This document shows, piece by piece, positions 17,688 through 26,744 of a stretch of DNA of 64,000 bases. The notes under the pieces were generated by a model, which did not search any database, was not told where the DNA came from, and saw only the letters and a program-made list of their open reading frames with translations. The stretch's first letter is position 1. Each line of letters opens with the position of its first letter. Source of the stretch: JAIOSM01 sp964593725 (lineage in GTDB: Bacteria > Desulfobacterota > Desulfobacteria > Desulfobacterales > Desulfobacteraceae); NCBI GenBank assembly GCA_964593725.1, contig CAZQJS010000007.1, forward strand, positions 1 to 64,000, in the 5' to 3' direction. A program made the position numbers and the translations under genes.

Positions 17688-18464
17688 TTATTTTTTACTC
17701 CTGGACAGATTACGTGCAAACCCGGCAGCAGGTTTATAGCGTTGTGCTGATTTGGTTTTTATACCCAGAGGTCTTACCCTGAATTTTGGAACAGGTTTTA
17801 TTGTCATGCCAATCATGCTTCCAAATGGCAATTTTTGCACAAGAAATGTATCTTCAATGATAAAAAGGTATTTACCCGATATTATTGGGATCTGGGGCGT
17901 TGTCCTCCAGGAGACAGGCACCTTGCCAAGAATTGAAAATACAAGTTGTTTAAGCTCCCAGATACTGAAAAACTTTGCCCTTGAAAAAACAGTCTCAGCA
18001 AACATGCTTTTAATAATCCTCCCCATATTAAAAGGAGACAATTTATTTAAAACACCCACAAAAATTTTATCCTTTGTGACTCTGCAGGCCTCTTCAATGG
18101 CTTTGGCAGGTAATTCGGTAAATTCTAGACTTGTAAAAAGAGAGGAGTATTCAAAGGAATTATCCTCAAAAGGAAGATCTTCTGCAAAACCCCGGAAAAG
18201 ATCGACCCTGTTTTTGAATTTTTTTTCGGCAATATCAAGCATGTATGGGGAAGGGTCTATGCCTGATATCATCAGGCCAGATTGGAGCAGAGGTTCAATA
18301 CTGTTACCTGAACCGCAGCCAATGTCAAGGAATCTCTGCCCTGGCACAGGAGAGAGCATATCAAGGAACATGCTTACCTCAAGCTTAAACAGATGCCTGT
18401 TTTTCCTCTCGTTAAGCCAGGTATCATAAATTTCTGCATCTTTGAAATTAAATATATATCCCAT
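17688..18464 (-). CDS. Class I SAM-dependent methyltransferase
   Basis: This 258-aa protein has a Methyltransf_11-type fold. The SAM-binding motif I is FLDIGCGSGN at about 45-54, motif II acid is ISGIDPSP, and the post-motif EDLPFEDNSFEYSSL follows. The C-terminal tail is basic. The substrate is unknown. Co-location with ubiA raises the possibility of quinone or lipid methylation, but it lacks diagnostic UbiE/MenG motifs. It lies 51 nt downstream of recN and 5 nt upstream of amrS. Confidence 0.8.
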   Translation of the reverse strand: MGYIFNFKDAEIYDTWLNERKNRHLFKLEVSMFLDMLSPVPGQRFLDIGCGSGNSIEPLLQSGLMISGIDPSPYMLDIAEKKFKNRVDLFRGFAEDLPFEDNSFEYSSLFTSLEFTELPAKAIEEACRVTKDKIFVGVLNKLSPFNMGRIIKSMFAETVFSRAKFFSIWELKQLVFSILGKVPVSWRTTPQIPIISGKYLFIIEDTFLVQKLPFGSMIGMTIKPVPKFRVRPLGIKTKSAQRYKPAAGFARNLSRSKK

Positions 18465-18515
18465 TATGGCATTTAAAAGCGTTAGCTCATGCTCCTTTTA
18501 GTAAAGTATAAAAGA

Positions 18516-20222
18516 CTATTTCTCTGTAAACTTAACCATTTCCCTTGCATGATCAAGGGTTGCCCTGGTAATTTTGCTGCCCCCTATCATCCTTGCAAGC
18601 TCATCTGCTTTTTCATCTTTATGCATAAGGGGAATAATGGTTGTCAAAGTCTTGTTTCTGGAAACTGACTTGGCTATTTTATAATGATTTTTACCGTATC
18701 TGGCAATCTGGGCAAGGTGGGTAATGCATATCACCTGATTGTTTTTTCCAAGGCCTGCAAGTTTAATTCCCACTTTTTCCGATGTAGCGCCTCCAATACC
18801 GGCATCGACTTCATCAAAAATCAATGTTTCAAGAAAGTCTGTCCTGGATAAAATTATTTTCAATGCAAGCACAATCCTTGAAAGTTCACCCCCGGATACA
18901 ATTTTTGCTAATGGTTTTGCCTTTTCTCCCGGATTGGGGCTTATATAAAAACTTACATTATCAATACCCGTTGGAAAAGCTTTTGCACCGTCCATTGTGA
19001 ACAAGTCCCGGCCGGGATCACCTTTTGCATTGTCAATATTGATGATAAATCGTGCCTGATTCATCTCAAGGTCATGAAGTTCTGTTTCAACCAGGGATGC
19101 AAGGTGTTTTGCCCCCTTTTTTCTCTTTTCCGAAAGCATGGCTGCATTTTTACCATACCGGGTTTTAAGGTTTTTGACCTGCTTTTCAAGTTTAACAATC
19201 TGCCCTTTAACATCACATGTTTTTGAAAATTGATCCTGCATTAATTTATATTGGGCAAACAGAGAGTCAAGACTCCCACCATATTTTCTTTTAAGTTTTT
19301 GCAGCTGATCAAGCCTGTTTTCAACTTTTTCAAGGGCAGTTGTGTCAGGGTCAATTTTTGAAAGGGATACCCTGAAATCTTCTGCCATCTCCTTAAGTTC
19401 AAATATCATATTTTCAATGACCAATGCCTTTTCTTTAAGAACAGGTTCAACGTCTTTATATTTTTCCATGCCGGATTTTACAGCAGAAAGTCTCTCTGTT
19501 ACAGAGCCTTCACCTGCATAAAGCTCATTAATGGAAAAATTGAAAATTTCACATATCTGACTTGCATTTTTCAGCCGTTTTTGCTCTCTTTCAAGGTCAG
19601 CATCTTCATTTTTCCCAATATTCAGCTGCTCTATCTCATTGATCTGAAATTTAAGAAAATCTCTCTCTTCCGTCGACTTTGCTTTGCTTGCTCTCAATTT
19701 TTCAAGTTTTTTAATCAGAACAATAAGGTCATTAAAGATATCTTCTGTTTCTTTTCTCAAAACAGATAAATTGCAAAACTCATCCAGGACATCAAGGTGA
19801 TTTTTTTCCTTTAAAAGCCCCTGGTGGGCATGCTGGCTGGAAATACCGGCAAGGTTTTCACAAAGCTCTTTTAATAGCTGCATGGAGGATTGTCTGCTGT
19901 TGATATACACTTTATGCTTGCCCTTTGATGATATTATCCTGCGGATTATCAATCCTTCTTTATAATCAATGCCCTGGTCTGCCATGATTTTTGCCTGGGG
20001 AGAACCAGGACTGATTTCAAAAAATGCCTCAAGCTCTGCACTTTCATGGCCTGTTCTGATGAGTTCATGGGATGCCCTGGATCCAAGAATAAGATTTACA
20101 GCTTCAATAATAATGGATTTTCCAGCTCCGGTTTCACCTGTCAAAACCGTCAACCCATTATTAAATTTAATTCTTACATCATCAATAATTGCAAAATTTT
20201 TTATGGTAAGCTCACTTAACAT
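18516..20222 (-). CDS. recN: DNA repair protein RecN
   Basis: RecN is an SMC-like ATPase acting in recombinational repair of double-strand breaks. The 568-aa protein has Walker A GETGAGKS at 29-36. Long coiled coils lie at about 165-225 and 280-370. The ABC signature VSGGELSRIVLAL and Walker B TLIFDEVDAGIGG are near the C-terminus. A good aaggag ribosome site precedes the ATG. The 151-bp gap to the small gene upstream holds a GCTGC-rich imperfect hairpin but no recognised LexA box. Confidence 0.95.
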   Translation of the reverse strand: MLSELTIKNFAIIDDVRIKFNNGLTVLTGETGAGKSIIIEAVNLILGSRASHELIRTGHESAELEAFFEISPGSPQAKIMADQGIDYKEGLIIRRIISSKGKHKVYINSRQSSMQLLKELCENLAGISSQHAHQGLLKEKNHLDVLDEFCNLSVLRKETEDIFNDLIVLIKKLEKLRASKAKSTEERDFLKFQINEIEQLNIGKNEDADLEREQKRLKNASQICEIFNFSINELYAGEGSVTERLSAVKSGMEKYKDVEPVLKEKALVIENMIFELKEMAEDFRVSLSKIDPDTTALEKVENRLDQLQKLKRKYGGSLDSLFAQYKLMQDQFSKTCDVKGQIVKLEKQVKNLKTRYGKNAAMLSEKRKKGAKHLASLVETELHDLEMNQARFIINIDNAKGDPGRDLFTMDGAKAFPTGIDNVSFYISPNPGEKAKPLAKIVSGGELSRIVLALKIILSRTDFLETLIFDEVDAGIGGATSEKVGIKLAGLGKNNQVICITHLAQIARYGKNHYKIAKSVSRNKTLTTIIPLMHKDEKADELARMIGGSKITRATLDHAREMVKFTEK

Positions 20223-20373
20223 GGAGTCTCCTTAAAAAATTCAATATATGATACAGATATGCTGCAGCGTGGCAGCAGCAAGTCCTGGAAGAGCCATACC
20301 AAAAATATTCCCAGGGGCAGGAAAAGTGCAGAGTCTTCAATTTTTAATCCGCAGCAAAACAGATAATGAAAAT

Positions 20374-20556
20374 TTATTCCCTGGTGGCATTGGAAGTTCC
20401 GGCTCCGGCAGTTCGTTCTTTTACAGTTTTATCAACAGTATGATAAATATCCCGGAAAGATTCATGTATATTTGTCGGGGAAAGCCTTCCCAGTTCAATA
20501 AATTTTACAACAATCTCTTTTGTTGCCCTCAATATCTGTTCATCAATTGATTTCAT
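20374..20556 (-). CDS. Small conserved-looking helical protein, 60 aa
   Basis: This short frame encodes a predicted helical protein opening KSIDEQILRATKEIVVKFIE, then GRLSPTNIHESFRDIYHTV and a Ser/Thr/Ala-rich tail. The balanced, non-repetitive composition and the motif IVVKFIExGR(L/I)SP look like a small family seen upstream of recN-type genes in sulfate reducers, although no search was possible. No strong ribosome site is visible. No function can be assigned. It is divergent from the old-yellow-enzyme gene, and the 172-bp region between them should hold promoters for both. Confidence 0.55.
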   Translation of the reverse strand: MKSIDEQILRATKEIVVKFIELGRLSPTNIHESFRDIYHTVDKTVKERTAGAGTSNATRE

Positions 20557-20728
20557 AATTTAATTTGATACCAAAGATATGCTTTAAGGTCAATATTTGT
20601 CTCTGTTTTTCCATTAATATTAGTTTGCTGTGATCCGGATTTTGTATTATTTTATTGAGTTAAACAGCATAAAGTGTATGATTATTTTAAATTGAAAATT
20701 TTTCAGGTGATAATTTTTAGGAGATAAG

Positions 20729-21841
20729 ATGAAAAAAATATTTGAAAAAGCAGGTATTAATAATCTTGAAATGTCCAACCGCCTGGTCAGGTCTGCAACC
20801 TGGGAAGGTATGTGTGATCCTTCCGGACGACCCACTCCGGAATTAATTGAATTTTATACCACCCTGGCAAAGGGTAAAATCGGATTAATTATTTCAGGAT
20901 ATACCTATATAAGCCCGGAAGGCAAGCAGCTGCCCGGGAAGATGGGAATCCATACAGATGATTTTGCCGATGACTTTAAAAGATTAACCGATAAAGTCCA
21001 TGAACATGGGGGTAAAATTGCCATTCAGCTTGTACATGCAGGCGGCCAGGCTGATAAAAAAGTTTCCGGCCACACCCCGGTTGCTCCTTCTGCTGTTAAG
21101 GCTGCCCAGTTTCCTGTTATTCCAGCCATGATGACCCAAACTGACATTGAAAGAGTTGTTACTGCATTTTATGATGCCTGCCTCCGTGCAAAAAATTATG
21201 GGTTTGACGGGGTCCAGATCCATGGCGCCCATGGTTACCTTGTTAACCAGTTTCTGTCCCCCCTGACAAACCAGAGGGATGACAGGTATGGCGGTTCCAT
21301 TGAAAACCGTGCAAGGTTCCTGTTTGAAGTATACCATGCCATGAGATCAGGAGTGGGAGATAACTTTCCTGTTTTTATTAAACTCAATGGTGCTGACTAT
21401 TTAGACAAGGGCTTTGAAATTGAGGATGCCCTGTGGGTATCAAAGCATTTGTCCAACCAGGGCATTGATGCAATTGAAGTCTCTTCAGGCACAGGTGCTT
21501 CAGGCGTATTTACCCCTGTCAGAACTAAAATTACAAGCCCTGAAAAAGAGGCGTATAATATGGAACTTGCGCTCAGAATAAAAGAGCAGGTGTCATGCCC
21601 TGTCATGGCAGTTGGAGGGTTCAGAAGCCTGGAAATTATTCAAAAATGCCTGGAAAAAGATGGCATTGATTTTATCTCCATGAGCCGCCCTCTGATACGG
21701 GAACCAAATCTGCCTGCACGCTGGGAAAATGGTGATACAAACCCTGCAAAATGTATTTCCTGTAACAAATGTTTCATGCCTGGCCTTGCCAAGGGTGGAA
21801 TTTATTGTGTGCCCCAAAGAGCAGAATTAAAAAAAGCATAG
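20729..21841 (+). CDS. NADH:flavin oxidoreductase (old yellow enzyme family) with Fe-S cysteines
   Basis: This 370-aa FMN TIM-barrel protein of the OYE family has QLVHAGGQ, DGVQIHGAHGYLVNQFLSP and the RYGGSxxNRARF signature. Near the C-terminus, CISCNKCFMPGLAKGGIYC gives the C-x2-C-x2-C-x11-C layout of the [4Fe-4S] cluster found in the 2,4-dienoyl-CoA reductase/TMADH branch. Here the extra FAD/NAD domain is missing. It probably reduces activated C=C bonds using electrons from a partner protein; the substrate is unknown. An aggaga ribosome site precedes the ATG. Confidence 0.9.
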   Translation: MKKIFEKAGINNLEMSNRLVRSATWEGMCDPSGRPTPELIEFYTTLAKGKIGLIISGYTYISPEGKQLPGKMGIHTDDFADDFKRLTDKVHEHGGKIAIQLVHAGGQADKKVSGHTPVAPSAVKAAQFPVIPAMMTQTDIERVVTAFYDACLRAKNYGFDGVQIHGAHGYLVNQFLSPLTNQRDDRYGGSIENRARFLFEVYHAMRSGVGDNFPVFIKLNGADYLDKGFEIEDALWVSKHLSNQGIDAIEVSSGTGASGVFTPVRTKITSPEKEAYNMELALRIKEQVSCPVMAVGGFRSLEIIQKCLEKDGIDFISMSRPLIREPNLPARWENGDTNPAKCISCNKCFMPGLAKGGIYCVPQRAELKKA

Positions 21842-21958
21842 AGAGTCTGCCATGGCATTTTGTCTCTCTTACGTGAAAATGGTCTGTTGCCTTAAACAAT
21901 TGAGTGATTATACTTAAAACTTCATATCTGTATTAAATATTTAAAGGTGTTTTGATAA

Positions 21959-23143
21959 ATGGAAAAACCTGAGTCCTGCAATGCCAACTTTTCAGAAATT
22001 GTTCTGTCTGAAAATAAAACTGTTAAACTGATTGGAACTGCCCATGTCTCCAAAGAGAGTGCCGTGTATGTAAAAAAAGTTATCCTTGAAGAAAAACCCG
22101 ACACTGTCTGTGTTGAACTCTGTAACACCAGGCTTGACTCCCTCAGGAATCAGGACAGGTGGCGCAACATGGATATTATTAAAATAATCAAGGAAAAAAA
22201 AGCTATTTTACTCTTTGTCAATCTCATGCTTGCATCTTTTCAAAAAAAAATAGCAAAAAAGTTTGATATTCAGCCGGGCCAGGAAATGATTAATGCTGTA
22301 AATTCAGCTGAAAAAATCGGTGCTGTTATAGTTCCGGCTGACAGGGATATTCAGATTACCCTTAAGCGTGTCTGGAGAGGCATGGGATTTTTTAAAAAAA
22401 TAAAACTCATTTTCCAGCTTTTATTATCCCTGGGTCCATCCGAAGATATTACAGAACAAGAGATAGAAAAAATGAAACAGGAGGACATATTAAAAAGCAT
22501 ATTAACTGATGTGAAAAAATCCCATCCGGAAATTGAAAAAATCCTGATAGATGAAAGAGATATGTTCCTTGCCCAAAAAATACAAAATGCCCCGGGACAG
22601 AGAATCATTGCCGTGGCAGGTGCAGGACATGTCCCTGGAATAAAAAGATATATTGCAGAAAACAACGGTAAAAGTATTGAAGAACTTAACACTCTTCCGC
22701 CTCCGGGCAAATTTGGAGCAATATTTAAATGGCTGCTTCCAGCAGGCATTTTCCTCCTTTTTATCCTGGGATTTGTAATGGGTGGGAAAGACACAGGAAC
22801 AGACATGATATGGTTCTGGATCGCTGCAAATAGTATATTTGCAGGACTTGGTGCAATCATTGCCCTTGCCCACCCCTATACCATTATTTCTGCTATTCTG
22901 GCAGCACCCCTTACATCCCTGAACCCCATGATTGCTGCAGGATGGGTTTCAGGAATTGTGGAAGCTTTTGCAAGAAAACCAAAGGTCAGGGACTTTGAAG
23001 CCATTTCTGAAGACATTCTCACCATAAAAGGTTTCTGGAAAAACAGTGTAATCAGGATATTACTTGTGGTAGTGTTTACAAATATTGGCAGCGCCATAGG
23101 AACAATGACAGCTCTACCGCTCATGTTAAAGATACTTAACTGA
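21959..23143 (+). CDS. TraB/PrgY-family membrane protein
   Basis: This 394-aa protein has an N-terminal TraB domain (about 10-235) with the family motifs LIGTAHVSKES and VAGAGHVPGI and the E/D residues resembling a metal-dependent peptidase site. It is followed by four or five membrane segments from about 260 to 394. It matches the TIGR00261-type TraB/PrgY proteins, linked in other bacteria to control of peptide signals, although the name TraB here implies no conjugation role. It lies 117 nt downstream of the OYE gene and may be independently transcribed. Confidence 0.8.
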   Translation: MEKPESCNANFSEIVLSENKTVKLIGTAHVSKESAVYVKKVILEEKPDTVCVELCNTRLDSLRNQDRWRNMDIIKIIKEKKAILLFVNLMLASFQKKIAKKFDIQPGQEMINAVNSAEKIGAVIVPADRDIQITLKRVWRGMGFFKKIKLIFQLLLSLGPSEDITEQEIEKMKQEDILKSILTDVKKSHPEIEKILIDERDMFLAQKIQNAPGQRIIAVAGAGHVPGIKRYIAENNGKSIEELNTLPPPGKFGAIFKWLLPAGIFLLFILGFVMGGKDTGTDMIWFWIAANSIFAGLGAIIALAHPYTIISAILAAPLTSLNPMIAAGWVSGIVEAFARKPKVRDFEAISEDILTIKGFWKNSVIRILLVVVFTNIGSAIGTMTALPLMLKILN

Positions 23144-23230
23144 ACTATACTGACAACATGATGCTGACAGTAGTTGATAACATAGTCATAAAAGCATTAT
23201 TTTTATTCACTTTTAAAAAAGGAGTTTAAA

Positions 23231-23644
23231 ATGAACAGATTTAAATGGTTTGCCTTATTTGTAATTTTTCTGATCCCTTATTCATTGTCTGGCTGTGTTT
23301 CCGCAAAAATTTCCCCCAATGCCGTGGACCTTATTGTTAAATTTACATGGAAAAATACAGCAAAATGTTCCAGGATTTCTCCAAAAATCAATGTCTCCAA
23401 TATTCCAAAAGGCACAAAAACCTTAAAGGTAATATTAAAAGATTTTCAGGCACCTGACTGGAATCACGGCGGAGGAACTGTGCCCTATACAGGTTCCGGC
23501 ATAATTAAACCTGGAGCATTAAAAGCTGGCTACAATGGACCCTGTCCCCCGAGCGGTTCCCATAATTATGAATTTACTGTCCATGCAATTGATAAAGATG
23601 GTGTTATTATCGGGGTTGGAAAGGCTGTTAAAAAATTCCCTTAA
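23231..23644 (+). CDS. Small PEBP-like (YbhB-type) lipoprotein
   Basis: This 137-aa protein carries a lipoprotein signal peptide with the lipobox LSGC, the lipidated cysteine being at about residue 22. The mature part has sequence hallmarks of the phosphatidylethanolamine-binding/YbhB fold: LKDFQAPDWNHGGG in the position of the usual DPDAP...HW motif, and GPCPPSGSHNYEFTVHAID, which matches the GPCPPxGxHxYxF signature. It is shorter than typical bacterial PEBPs, and some ligand-site residues appear altered. An aaggag ribosome site is present. Its function is unknown; family members bind anionic ligands or inhibit proteases or kinases. Confidence 0.65.
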   Translation: MNRFKWFALFVIFLIPYSLSGCVSAKISPNAVDLIVKFTWKNTAKCSRISPKINVSNIPKGTKTLKVILKDFQAPDWNHGGGTVPYTGSGIIKPGALKAGYNGPCPPSGSHNYEFTVHAIDKDGVIIGVGKAVKKFP

Positions 23645-23659
23645 TATTCTGATATTTAA

Positions 23660-26338
23660 CTAATGAGCCTCGGCCCAGTTTTTACCCCGGCCAATGTTAA
23701 CAATAAGGGGAACTTTCAGACTGAACAGATTCTCCATCACATCCTTTGCAAGCTTTGCAAGATACTCTTTTTCATCTTGCAAAGCTTCAAAAATAATCTC
23801 ATCGTGTACTGACAAAAGTATTTTTGATTTAAGGTTATGGGTTTTTATGGCCCTGCTCATCTCTATCATTGCAAGTTTAATTAAATCTGCAGCACTCCCC
23901 TGAATAGGGGTGTTAATGGCCACCCTCCTTGCAAACTGCCTAACATTTGAATTTGGAGAATTGATCTCATTGAGTTTTCGTTTTCTGCCAAGAAGGGTTT
24001 CAACTTCCAGGTTTTTTTCAGCCTCTTTGATGGCAGCATCAATAAACCGTTTTACACCTGCATACCTTGCAAAATAGTTATCAATATAAATTTGTGCCAT
24101 TTTTCTTGAAATATTAAGCTCTTTAGAAAGGCCATAGGCACTCATTCCATATACAATGCCAAAATTTATTGCCTTTGCCTGACTCCTTAAATCATTGGTT
24201 ACAAATTCAGAAATAACATCAAAAACTTCCATTGCAGTTCTTGTGTGGATATCTTCATTATTTAAAAAAGCCTGTATGAGGATTTCATCATCGGCACAAT
24301 GTGCAAGAATCCTAAGTTCTATCTGGGAATAGTCCGCTGAAATAAAAGTAAAACCTTTTTCTGGAATAAAAGCCTGCCTGATTTTTCTTCCCTCTTCTGT
24401 TCTTACCGGAATATTCTGAAGGTTGGGTTTTGAGCTGCTCAACCTGCCGGTGGCTGTTATTGTCTGATTAAAAGATGTATGAATCCTGTGGGTTTCCGGG
24501 TCTGCAAGTTTACTCAATGCATCAACATATGTGGTTTTCAGCTTGCCTAGAGTTCTGTACCTGAGTACTTTTTCCGGAAGCTCATGTTTTCCGGACAGGG
24601 CTGTTAACACTTCAACATCGGTTGAATATCCCCTGGTTTTTTTTGTCTTTTTAATTACAGGAAGATTTAATTTCTCAAATAGAATTTCTCCAAGCTGCTG
24701 GGAGGAATTAATATTAAATGTCTGGTCAGCCAGGGTATATATCTCCTGTTCAAGGGTATCAAGTTCCTTTTTAAATATTTTTGAAAGAGTATTCAATTGT
24801 TGTTTATCAATTTTAATACCCTCCATTTCCATTTCAGCAAGAACTTTAATAAGTGGAATCTCAATTTCCGACATGAGCTTAAAAAGGTTAAAATCTTCTA
24901 TTTTTTTCTTTAACTCCCCATGGGCTAAAAATGTAATATCTGCATCTTCAGCTGCATAATTCAAAGCCTCTGATATGGGCACGTCTTCAAACCCAATCTG
25001 GTTTTTCCCTTTGCCTGCAACGGTTTCATATGATATTGTCTTATGTCCCAAAAGGTTCATTGCGATCTGATCAAGACTGTGGCCTCTGTTTGATGGATTT
25101 AATAAATACGATCCAATCATTGTATCAAAAACAATGCCCTTAAGTTTGATTCCACTCCTTGCAAGGACAATATAGTCATATTTAATGTTCTGTCCCACTT
25201 TTTTTATTTTATGATTTTCCAGAACCGGCTTTAGAATTTCAAGTACTCTTTTTTTATCAGGCTGTTCACATCCGCCTTTTTCAGTATGTCCCACAGGAAT
25301 ATAAAATGCCTGATGTTTTTTACAGGAAAAAGAGAGGCCCACAAGTTCTGCAGCCATTGGTATTTTTGATGTTGTCTCTGTGTCAAGGGCAAAAACAGAT
25401 GCCTTTTCAAGCCTGTGCACAAGATTTTCAATGTCTTTAATCTTTGTTAAAAGTCTGTAATCTTTTCTGGACAAATCACCAGCCCCTGCAAACTCCATGG
25501 CAAGGCTTTTAAACTCATACTCCCTGAAAAGTTCTGAAATTTTATCCCTGTCAGGCAAAGGTATCTTAAACTGCTCTATGTTCTGTTCAACTTCAACAAA
25601 CTTGTCTATTGTTACAAGTTTTTTACTCAACAAAGCATTATTTCTGTTTTCCTGCAAATTTTGATACAGCTTTTTTTTACCTTTTAAATCGTCAATATTT
25701 GCATACACATTTTCAATGGATTGATATTGATTTATTAACGAACATGCTGTTTTTGGCCCTATACCTGGTACACCTGGAATATTATCTGATTTATCACCTG
25801 CAAGCCCCAGCATATCAATAAATTGTAATGGAGTAATATTATAGTCTGCTTTTACCCTTTCAATATCCACGGTTTTATCTTTCATGGGATCCCACAGAAT
25901 ACAATCCCCGGTTATAAGCTGAATAAAATCTTTATCTCCTGATACCATTACACTCTTAAAGCCCTGATCCCGGGCAAGCCTTGAATACGTACCCACAAGG
26001 TCATCTGCTTCATATCCCTGCTTTTCGACAATTGCAATATTAAAAGCTTTTACGACCTTTTTTATATCTGGAATCTGAACAGCCATACTCTCTTCCATGG
26101 GGGGCCTGTTTGCTTTATACTCTTCATACATTTTATGCCTGAAGGTTAGTCCTTTTACATCAAAAAAAACAATGGCATACTCAGGTTGCTTCTCCTTTAA
26201 AAGCTTTAATAGAATTCTTGTAAAACCAAAGGTGGCATTGGTAGGATGGCCTGAGGATGTGGATAGATTTTTTATTGCATGGAATGCACGGTGAAGATAT
26301 GCACTGCCGTCTATCAGGTATATCTCTTTTTTTTTCAC
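23660..26338 (-). CDS. polA: DNA polymerase I
   Basis: This 892-aa family A polymerase functions in Okazaki-fragment processing and repair. Residues 1-290 form the 5' nuclease domain, with Asp-rich metal sites (YLIDGSAYLHRAFH, GYEADDLVG, GDKSDNIPG). Residues about 300-480 form the 3'-5' exonuclease domain with FALDTETTS retained, so proofreading is probably active. Residues about 510-892 form the polymerase, with motif A DYSQIELRILAH, motif B in QAKAINFGIVYG, and motif C VHDEIIFE. The length and domain content are complete. Confidence 0.97.
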   Translation of the reverse strand: MKKKEIYLIDGSAYLHRAFHAIKNLSTSSGHPTNATFGFTRILLKLLKEKQPEYAIVFFDVKGLTFRHKMYEEYKANRPPMEESMAVQIPDIKKVVKAFNIAIVEKQGYEADDLVGTYSRLARDQGFKSVMVSGDKDFIQLITGDCILWDPMKDKTVDIERVKADYNITPLQFIDMLGLAGDKSDNIPGVPGIGPKTACSLINQYQSIENVYANIDDLKGKKKLYQNLQENRNNALLSKKLVTIDKFVEVEQNIEQFKIPLPDRDKISELFREYEFKSLAMEFAGAGDLSRKDYRLLTKIKDIENLVHRLEKASVFALDTETTSKIPMAAELVGLSFSCKKHQAFYIPVGHTEKGGCEQPDKKRVLEILKPVLENHKIKKVGQNIKYDYIVLARSGIKLKGIVFDTMIGSYLLNPSNRGHSLDQIAMNLLGHKTISYETVAGKGKNQIGFEDVPISEALNYAAEDADITFLAHGELKKKIEDFNLFKLMSEIEIPLIKVLAEMEMEGIKIDKQQLNTLSKIFKKELDTLEQEIYTLADQTFNINSSQQLGEILFEKLNLPVIKKTKKTRGYSTDVEVLTALSGKHELPEKVLRYRTLGKLKTTYVDALSKLADPETHRIHTSFNQTITATGRLSSSKPNLQNIPVRTEEGRKIRQAFIPEKGFTFISADYSQIELRILAHCADDEILIQAFLNNEDIHTRTAMEVFDVISEFVTNDLRSQAKAINFGIVYGMSAYGLSKELNISRKMAQIYIDNYFARYAGVKRFIDAAIKEAEKNLEVETLLGRKRKLNEINSPNSNVRQFARRVAINTPIQGSAADLIKLAMIEMSRAIKTHNLKSKILLSVHDEIIFEALQDEKEYLAKLAKDVMENLFSLKVPLIVNIGRGKNWAEAH

Positions 26339-26524
26339 TTTTAACTGCTCCCTTGATTTTTAATTATGACAAATACTACCCCAAGACCAGAACAAAATCA
26401 AATTCATTACATTTTCAATTATAAAACTTACTTGACAGATCTCCGTGTGGGCCTGATAATGCCTTAAAATATTTTATTGATAACTTTACTCAAAGGTTTA
26501 TGACAAAATCAAGTCTGTTTTACC

Positions 26525-26743
26525 ATGGAAAACAAGTCAAGGGCACGGAGAAAAAAACGGAGAAAAAAACAATCAAAAACCTGCCACTGCTGCGGTCAAT
26601 CCTTTATGTTTTGCTGGAACTGCAGATGTGGATTTGCCATGTGTCAGCAATGCATGTATGAAAATCAATGGGGCTTAACATGCAATGGAATAACATGGCA
26701 GTGCCCTGACTGTGGAAAACAGAATGGATTTGGAAACCAATAG
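26525..26743 (+). CDS. Cysteine-rich zinc-ribbon mini-protein, 72 aa
   Basis: After a very basic N-terminus (MENKSRARRKKRRKKQ) the protein carries 11 cysteines in 44 residues: C20, C22, C23, C30, C33, C35, C40, C43, C53, C60 and C63, with Trp and Asn spacers. The spacing could build two zinc ribbons (CHCC...CWNC and CQQC...CPDC), plausibly nucleic-acid binding given the basic tail. The ribosome site is weak. Its TAG stop is separated by 1 nt from the convergent hisD stop. The 186-bp gap upstream, shared with polA, shows no other gene. Confidence 0.6.
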   Translation: MENKSRARRKKRRKKQSKTCHCCGQSFMFCWNCRCGFAMCQQCMYENQWGLTCNGITWQCPDCGKQNGFGNQ

Positions 26744-26744
26744 G

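Noticed and set aside
17752..18429. Open frame of 225 codons opposite the methyltransferase
   Set aside because: The minus-strand product has clear SAM-binding motifs. The plus translation shows no family pattern and no good start.
21840..21872. Terminator after the old-yellow-enzyme gene (AGAGAG/CTCTCT)
   Set aside because: The stem is only 6 bp with a long loop and no T-run, so termination is not supported.
22351..22860. Open frame of 169 codons opposite the TraB-family gene
   Set aside because: The TraB motifs and membrane segments are on the plus strand. The antisense product is Ser/Pro/Ile-rich without family features.
21959..23143. Conjugative transfer gene because of the TraB name
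   Set aside because: The sequence fits TraB/PrgY-type membrane proteins. No conjugation genes are present in the window.
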